Assembly: GCA_038251135.1 (NCBI GenBank)
Contig: JBBSBR010000016.1
Coordinates: 1 to 18,756, forward strand
Length of the DNA: 18,756 bases
Reading direction: 5' to 3'
Origin: JBBSBR01 sp038251135
GTDB lineage: Bacteria; Patescibacteriota; Saccharimonadia; UBA4664
The notes under the pieces were generated by a model that saw only the letters and a program-made list of their open reading frames with translations, ran no database searches and was not told the DNA's origin. The position numbers were made by a program, and so were the translations under genes. Position 1 is the first letter of the stretch, and each line of letters opens with the position of its first letter. Below, piece after piece: positions 14,699 to 18,756 of the stretch.

Positions 14699-15932
14699 CC
14701 TGAACGGCCGCAGTTTTAACAAGGCGCGACTCGGTCTCATTACGATATTGCAGTTCCACGGAATCCTGATCCGTCGTCTTCTTTGATACGGTTAGCCTTA
14801 CGGGCACGCCGATGAGATCCGCATCGCCAAACTTGGCACCGGCCGAAACGTCGCGGTCATCATACAGGACCTCGTAGCCGGACGCCTGAAGTTCCTCATA
14901 GAGTTGGTCGGCGGCCGCCAGTACATCATGATCGTCACCCAGACGGACGATATGCACATCGGCCGGAGCGATGGCTTTCGGCCAGACCATGCCCCGATCG
15001 TCGGCATAACGCTCGACTACCACTCCCATCACGCGCGCCGGCCCGATGCCGTAACTGCCCATTACGACGGGCTTCACCTGACCGTCGGTATCGGTGAAAT
15101 TCAGATTAAGCGGTCCGCTCTTGCTCGTGCCCAGGTTAAAGATATTGCCGACTTCGGCCGCCTTGACCTGCTCGAGGTTTTCGCGCTGTAAGCCGAGTTG
15201 CTTTAAGACGTCGTCGGTTAAAACCTCTTCGTTGATAGCGATATTTTTGGCGCGGTCAATATATATCACATCTTCGCCGGCATCCGTGATCGTCTGGAAC
15301 TCATGACTAAATTGCGCAAACGCCCCGCCGGAAGCAAAAGTCAAAAACGTCCACTCGCCGATGCCGATCTTCTCAAAGATACGCAGATAGGCCGCCTGCA
15401 CTTCGTCATAGAACGCAACGTGTTCCGCGTCGTTGCGGCTGAACGAATACAGATCCTTCATGATAAATTCACGGGTGCGCATAATACCGCTCTTGGCCCG
15501 CGTTTCGTTGCGAAGCTTTGTCTGGAAGTGGTACACGGCCCGCGGCAAATCACGGTAGCTTGAAATAAAATCACGCATCATTTCGGTCATAGCCTCTTCG
15601 TGCGACCAGGCGAGACCCACATCGGTACCGTTCTTGAGCTTGGACTTGAACCAAACGTCAACCTGTTCGTCGTCCCACCGATCGGTCTGCTCCCAGAGCT
15701 CCTTGCGCTGGAGACTGGTCAGGAGAATTTCCTGACCGCCGATGCCGTTCATCTCCTCACGGATAATCGCTATAATCTTATTCAGGACGCGCAGACCGAG
15801 CGGCAGCATTCCGTAGACACCGGCGGAGTCTTTGTGGATAAACCCGGCACGAATCAACAGCTGAGCATTTTTGGCTGTCTCGTCGCGAGGGGCGTCGCGG
15901 CGCGTCTTGGTGGCAAGTTTGGAAAATCTCAT
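14679..15932 (-). CDS. proS: Prolyl-tRNA synthetase, compact form without editing insert
   Basis: This class II synthetase charges tRNA-Pro. From the ATG at 15932 it has 417 residues. Motif 1 lies in PLGLRVLNKIIAIIREEMNG, motif 2 is in FQTKLRNETRAKSGIMRTRE, and motif 3 is GSYGIGPARVMGVVVE. The C-terminal 95 residues are the Rossmann-like anticodon-binding domain (ADVHIVRLGDDHDVL...). Motifs 2 and 3 are only about 110 residues apart, so the INS editing domain of typical bacterial ProRS (about 570 residues) is absent. AGAGAG lies ahead of the start. Its place after rseP matches the common bacterial uppS-rseP-proS order, with the CPBP protease gene inserted between them. Confidence 0.96.
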   Translation of the reverse strand: MRFSKLATKTRRDAPRDETAKNAQLLIRAGFIHKDSAGVYGMLPLGLRVLNKIIAIIREEMNGIGGQEILLTSLQRKELWEQTDRWDDEQVDVWFKSKLKNGTDVGLAWSHEEAMTEMMRDFISSYRDLPRAVYHFQTKLRNETRAKSGIMRTREFIMKDLYSFSRNDAEHVAFYDEVQAAYLRIFEKIGIGEWTFLTFASGGAFAQFSHEFQTITDAGEDVIYIDRAKNIAINEEVLTDDVLKQLGLQRENLEQVKAAEVGNIFNLGTSKSGPLNLNFTDTDGQVKPVVMGSYGIGPARVMGVVVERYADDRGMVWPKAIAPADVHIVRLGDDHDVLAAADQLYEELQASGYEVLYDDRDVSAGAKFGDADLIGVPVRLTVSKKTTDQDSVELQYRNETESRLVKTAAVQDVLGAR

Positions 15933-15978
15933 ACTGCTCTCTAGTATCTCTGAATCGAGCCGAGGCCGCAAGCAAGTC

Positions 15979-16725
15979 TCATCTGAAATGGATCATCGCA
16001 CTGAGCGCCACGGCATTATTGATAGCGTGAAAGATCACGCCCGGCACGATACTCTTGAGTTTGACATACATCAGACAGAGCAGCAGGCCCAAGACGAAAG
16101 TGTAGATGCCGATATTGAACTGCAGATGCGCCACGGCAAAGAGCAGGCTCGACAGCACGGCGCCCCAGACCAGTCCGAGCCGTTGGCTGAAGGCCGGAAA
16201 AATATAGCCGCGGAAAGCGGTTTCCTCAAGAATCGCCGGAAATATAACCAAGGCGGCCAGCACGATCAGCTGATGACTTGAGGCTTGGGGAGTTGTAAAT
16301 TCATTGCTCTGAGGCTGGTTGGCATTGAAGGCCGGCACGAGTACGCTCACAATCCACAATGTCAGATTGGCCAGTACCACAAAAATCAGAAATATCACTA
16401 GGATATATAAAACCGTCTTACCGACGTTAAATTTACGCCAACCGACGTCTTTCCAGCCCGATTTCGTCTGCCGCAGAAAGAGCCAGATCGCTCCAAAACC
16501 CAGCGCCGTATCGAGGGCGGTAAAAATAAAATTAGCATAAATGTCATTCTGCAAAATACCCTGGCTAAACCAGGCCATCCCTGGAACCACCGGGGCTAGC
16601 AGTTCGGCGTAGAGCTGAATCGAAAACGCTATGGCGATCCAAACCACCACGTACAGAAATATCGCCGACGGTATCCCCCAAGGTACGCGCAGATGAGCCG
16701 GCAGCTCATGCAGCCGCTCCTTCAT
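15979..16725 (-). CDS. CPBP family intramembrane metalloprotease (CAAX protease-like)
   Basis: This is a multi-pass membrane protein of 248 residues with about seven or eight hydrophobic segments. The CPBP/Abi signature is complete: EETAFR at 167-172, FAVAH with His 200, and HAINN with His 233 and Asn 237. It is therefore likely an active intramembrane glutamic/metallo-type protease. The substrate is unknown; family members process prenylated proteins, bacteriocin precursors or anti-sigma factors. The ATG begins one nucleotide after the rseP stop, and proS follows 46 nt later. Two intramembrane proteases are thus encoded side by side. Confidence 0.92.
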   Translation of the reverse strand: MKERLHELPAHLRVPWGIPSAIFLYVVVWIAIAFSIQLYAELLAPVVPGMAWFSQGILQNDIYANFIFTALDTALGFGAIWLFLRQTKSGWKDVGWRKFNVGKTVLYILVIFLIFVVLANLTLWIVSVLVPAFNANQPQSNEFTTPQASSHQLIVLAALVIFPAILEETAFRGYIFPAFSQRLGLVWGAVLSSLLFAVAHLQFNIGIYTFVLGLLLCLMYVKLKSIVPGVIFHAINNAVALSAMIHFR

Positions 16726-16726
16726 T

Positions 16727-17830
16727 CTAGAAATACTTTCTCAAGTCATAGACTGAAATCAAGATCATGAGAGCGATCAAAGCCATAAAGCCGATGGTAT
16801 GGTAGCGGGCCTCACTCTCCGGACTCATATGGCGCTTCGTAAAACGTCCAAAGAGGATCACGGCCAGCCGCCCACCGTCGAGTGCGGGGAGAGGCAGAAC
16901 GTTGAAGGCAGCCAGCGCCACCGAAATATTGGCCATAAATAATATCACATACGACCAGCCCAGCGTGGTCAGAGCCTTCATGATAAAGATAATCCCAACG
17001 GGTCCGGAAGCCGCTTGAGCCGCCGCGGGTACTCCGGCCGAGAAGAGTCCGACAATCAAACTGGGAATATGAATTATGAGCTGAAAGACGCCGACGATGG
17101 TTGCGAGCAACAACGCCAGAGTAACGTATGCCGCAGCCGCGATGGCCGTAAGCGGGTCGTATTTGAGCTTGTAGACCTGCTGTGAGACGACTCCGAGGTA
17201 GCCTTCGGTCGATGAGGCCGGCCGCAGAGTGACGGTCACGAGCTTTTCGTCTCCCTGTTGCTTAATGAGCAGCTGAACCGACTCGCCGGCGTGGGTCTTG
17301 GTGGCGTCGCGGAGGTCGTTGTCGGAGGTCAGGACGGTATTGTTGAGTTTCAGAATTAAATCTCCGCGAACGAGGCCCGCACCCGCCGCCGGACTGCCCT
17401 TGACGACCTCTGCCAGCATCAGCTGCTTAGGCTGAGCGTAAGTGGAGTGCAGAAACGACGGTTCGAACATCGACCCGAGTCCGGGAATGCCCGTCACACA
17501 GAGTACGTAAAACAACAAGAACGCGGTCAGGAGGTTCATCCCGACGCCCGCGAGCAGGATCTTCGTCTTCGCACCGATACTCGAACCGCCGAAGGTTCCC
17601 GGACCGTTATCGGCGGCGTCTTCGCCTTTCAGCCGGACAAAACCTCCGAGCGGCAGCAGATTAAAACTGAATAACGTGCCTTTGTGCATCTTGCCCCAGA
17701 GCTTGGGCGGAAATCCGAACCCGAACTCCTCCACTTCTACGCCGTTGCGGCGGGCCGACCAAAAATGGCCCGCTTCATGCAGGATGATGAGCGACGCGAA
17801 GAGCAGAATAATAGCGATAATAATTAACAT
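16727..17830 (-). CDS. rseP: Site-2 intramembrane zinc protease RseP
   Basis: RseP cuts membrane-bound anti-sigma factors and remnant signal peptides within the membrane. It is 367 residues long. HEAGH (18-22) lies in the first membrane segment. One PDZ domain spans about 136-205 (SPAAGAGLVRGDLILKLNNT). The LDG motif is at 317-319 (LPLPALDGG). The C-terminus has a last membrane segment. A single PDZ is the form usual outside Gammaproteobacteria. The ATG at 17830 lacks a good Shine-Dalgarno sequence; TACAAT lies 8 nt ahead. cdsA and dxr, often found between uppS and rseP, are missing. Confidence 0.96.
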   Translation of the reverse strand: MLIIIAIILLFASLIILHEAGHFWSARRNGVEVEEFGFGFPPKLWGKMHKGTLFSFNLLPLGGFVRLKGEDAADNGPGTFGGSSIGAKTKILLAGVGMNLLTAFLLFYVLCVTGIPGLGSMFEPSFLHSTYAQPKQLMLAEVVKGSPAAGAGLVRGDLILKLNNTVLTSDNDLRDATKTHAGESVQLLIKQQGDEKLVTVTLRPASSTEGYLGVVSQQVYKLKYDPLTAIAAAAYVTLALLLATIVGVFQLIIHIPSLIVGLFSAGVPAAAQAASGPVGIIFIMKALTTLGWSYVILFMANISVALAAFNVLPLPALDGGRLAVILFGRFTKRHMSPESEARYHTIGFMALIALMILISVYDLRKYF

Positions 17831-17838
17831 ACTTTCAC

Positions 17839-17867
17839 ATTGTACCTTGTGTTAACCGTGAAATAAA
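17839..17867 (-). promoter_or_regulatory. Possible promoter directly ahead of rseP
   Basis: On the minus strand TACAAT (17844-17839) ends 8 nt before the rseP ATG. A weak -35 (TTTATT, 17867-17862) sits 17 nt up from it, in the 54-nt gap after uppS. Transcription would start at or within a few bases of the ATG. Confidence 0.35.
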
Positions 17868-17884
17868 ACCGCTTATGATTTCTC

Positions 17885-18598
17885 CTAAGCTCCCAGCCGC
17901 CGTTGGCGTCGCGAGAACTCGTCCAATGCCAAACTTAAATCAACGGGCCCAAACTCCGGCCAATGTTTATCGACAAAAATTAACTCGGCGTAAGCTGCCC
18001 GCCAGAGCATAAATCCCGACGTGCGCTGCTCGCCAGACGATCGAACAATCAGGTCGACCGGCGGGATGTCCGGCTCGTACAGATGGGCCGCAATTATCTC
18101 CGGGGTTACGTCGTCGGCGGCAATCCCCTCGCGAATAATTGCCGCGGCGGCATCGGCTATCTCCTGTTCCCCGCCGTAGTTTAGGCACAACGACATGACC
18201 CCGCGCGTATTGGCGGCCGTCTTGGCGATCGCCGCATCGAACGCCTTGGACAGTTTGGCGCTCAGGCCCTTCCGGCTGCCGATAATCCGAAACTGAACTC
18301 CCTCGGCATGAAGCTCGTCAATATCTTTCGTTGCGATGCGATAAAACAGTTTCATGAGGTACTTGACCTCACTGCTCGCCCGGCGCCAGTTTTCGGCTGA
18401 GAAGGCGTAGAAAGTTATATACGTGACACCCGCATCGAGAGCTGCCGTAGCGACCCCCTTGATAACTTCAACTCCCCGGCGATGGCCCTCAAGGCTGGGT
18501 AACCCGTTGGCCTTGGCCCACCGGCGATTCCCGTCTGGGATAATTCCTATATGTTGCGGCACGTTGGATGCCGCCGGCGTTTTGGACATGTTCACCAT
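17885..18598 (-). CDS. uppS: Undecaprenyl diphosphate synthase (cis-prenyltransferase)
   Basis: This enzyme condenses isopentenyl units onto an allylic primer to make the lipid carrier of wall synthesis. It is 237 residues long from the ATG at 18598. The catalytic Asp 22 lies in PDGNRRW (21-27), where most UppS have DGNGRW; the Arg form is known from actinobacterial and eukaryotic cis-prenyltransferases. Other family motifs are FYAFSAENWRR, LNYGG and RSSGEQRTSGFMLWRAAYAE. The start could be the fourth codon (ATG at 18589), because a TAAACT box lies 9 nt before it and neither start has a clear Shine-Dalgarno sequence. frr ends 20 nt upstream. The chain length made cannot be told from sequence. 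Confidence 0.96.
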   Translation of the reverse strand: MVNMSKTPAASNVPQHIGIIPDGNRRWAKANGLPSLEGHRRGVEVIKGVATAALDAGVTYITFYAFSAENWRRASSEVKYLMKLFYRIATKDIDELHAEGVQFRIIGSRKGLSAKLSKAFDAAIAKTAANTRGVMSLCLNYGGEQEIADAAAAIIREGIAADDVTPEIIAAHLYEPDIPPVDLIVRSSGEQRTSGFMLWRAAYAELIFVDKHWPEFGPVDLSLALDEFSRRQRRLGA

Positions 18599-18618
18599 AG
18601 TTTAGCAGCGATAGCGGA

Positions 18619-18756
18619 CTAAACTTCCATTAATTCCTTGGTCTTATCGGCCTCAAGCTCTTCGATCTTGCGATGAAAGGCGGTAATTAGTTTGTTGAGC
18701 TCGGCATCGGCAAATTTCACGTCATCGAGCGAGGCCTGCTTCTCTTTCTCGAGCCG
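18619..18756 (-). CDS. frr: Ribosome recycling factor, C-terminal end only
   Basis: The last 45 residues and TAG stop of a gene that runs in from beyond the window's end. The helix ...DAELNKLITAFHRKIEELEA with the ending DKTKELMEV matches the C-terminal helix and the conserved K-E-x-M-E-V end of RRF, which splits post-termination ribosomes with EF-G. Its place directly upstream of uppS is the common bacterial order and supports the call. Confidence 0.9.
   Translation of the reverse strand, partial: RLEKEKQASLDDVKFADAELNKLITAFHRKIEELEADKTKELMEV

Noticed and set aside
1..18756. CRISPR arrays, insertion sequences, att sites and toxin-antitoxin pairs
   Set aside because: No regularly spaced repeats, transposase or integrase motifs, or paired small genes of those kinds were seen by eye; a short att repeat could still be missed.

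Overview
All genes I can support in this window lie on the minus strand, so transcription runs from high to low coordinates. The gene set suggests a bacterium with a reduced genome, most likely of the Patescibacteria/CPR and perhaps Saccharibacteria-like. This is an inference from three things: compact core operons with 0-4 nt junctions, an uppS-rseP linkage from which the usual cdsA and dxr are missing, and compact versions of several proteins (ProRS without the editing insert, class I LysRS without recognisable Zn-knuckle cysteines, SecA without the C-terminal Cys motif, short HPF). No marker in the window fixes the taxon.

Layout in transcription order. (1) 18756-11800 looks like one long operon for translation recycling and the cell envelope: end of frr, uppS (undecaprenyl-PP synthase), rseP (site-2 protease), a CPBP membrane protease, proS, a small HAD hydrolase, then mreB-mreC-mreD-mrdA, a rod-shape and peptidoglycan elongation cassette. 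(2) After 246 nt containing a strong intrinsic terminator or attenuator comes greA, closed by its own terminator. (3) lysS (class I), serS, hpf and secA follow, covering aminoacylation, ribosome hibernation and protein export. (4) An M16 zinc peptidase lies downstream of secA and is visibly more AT-rich than its neighbours. (5) An AT-rich spacer with a good extended -10 promoter starts a roughly 330-nt leader rich in hairpins. (6) That leader feeds two overlapping genes of unknown function with a very different codon style (almost only AAG, CAG, GAG and CTC). One protein has an IF2_N-like N-terminus and a Cys pair. The other has a histone-H1-like Lys/Ala/Pro tail and runs off the window.

The core genes are ordinary in function. 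The part most likely to be new is 1-1720: an accessory module made of promoter, structured leader RNA and two orphan genes. A second pattern worth testing is a set of core genes (serS, lysS, rseP, secA, perhaps uppS) that lack a well-placed Shine-Dalgarno sequence and instead have a TANNNT -10-like box 6-9 nt before the ATG, as leaderless transcripts would. No tRNA, rRNA, CRISPR array, insertion sequence or phage structural gene was found.
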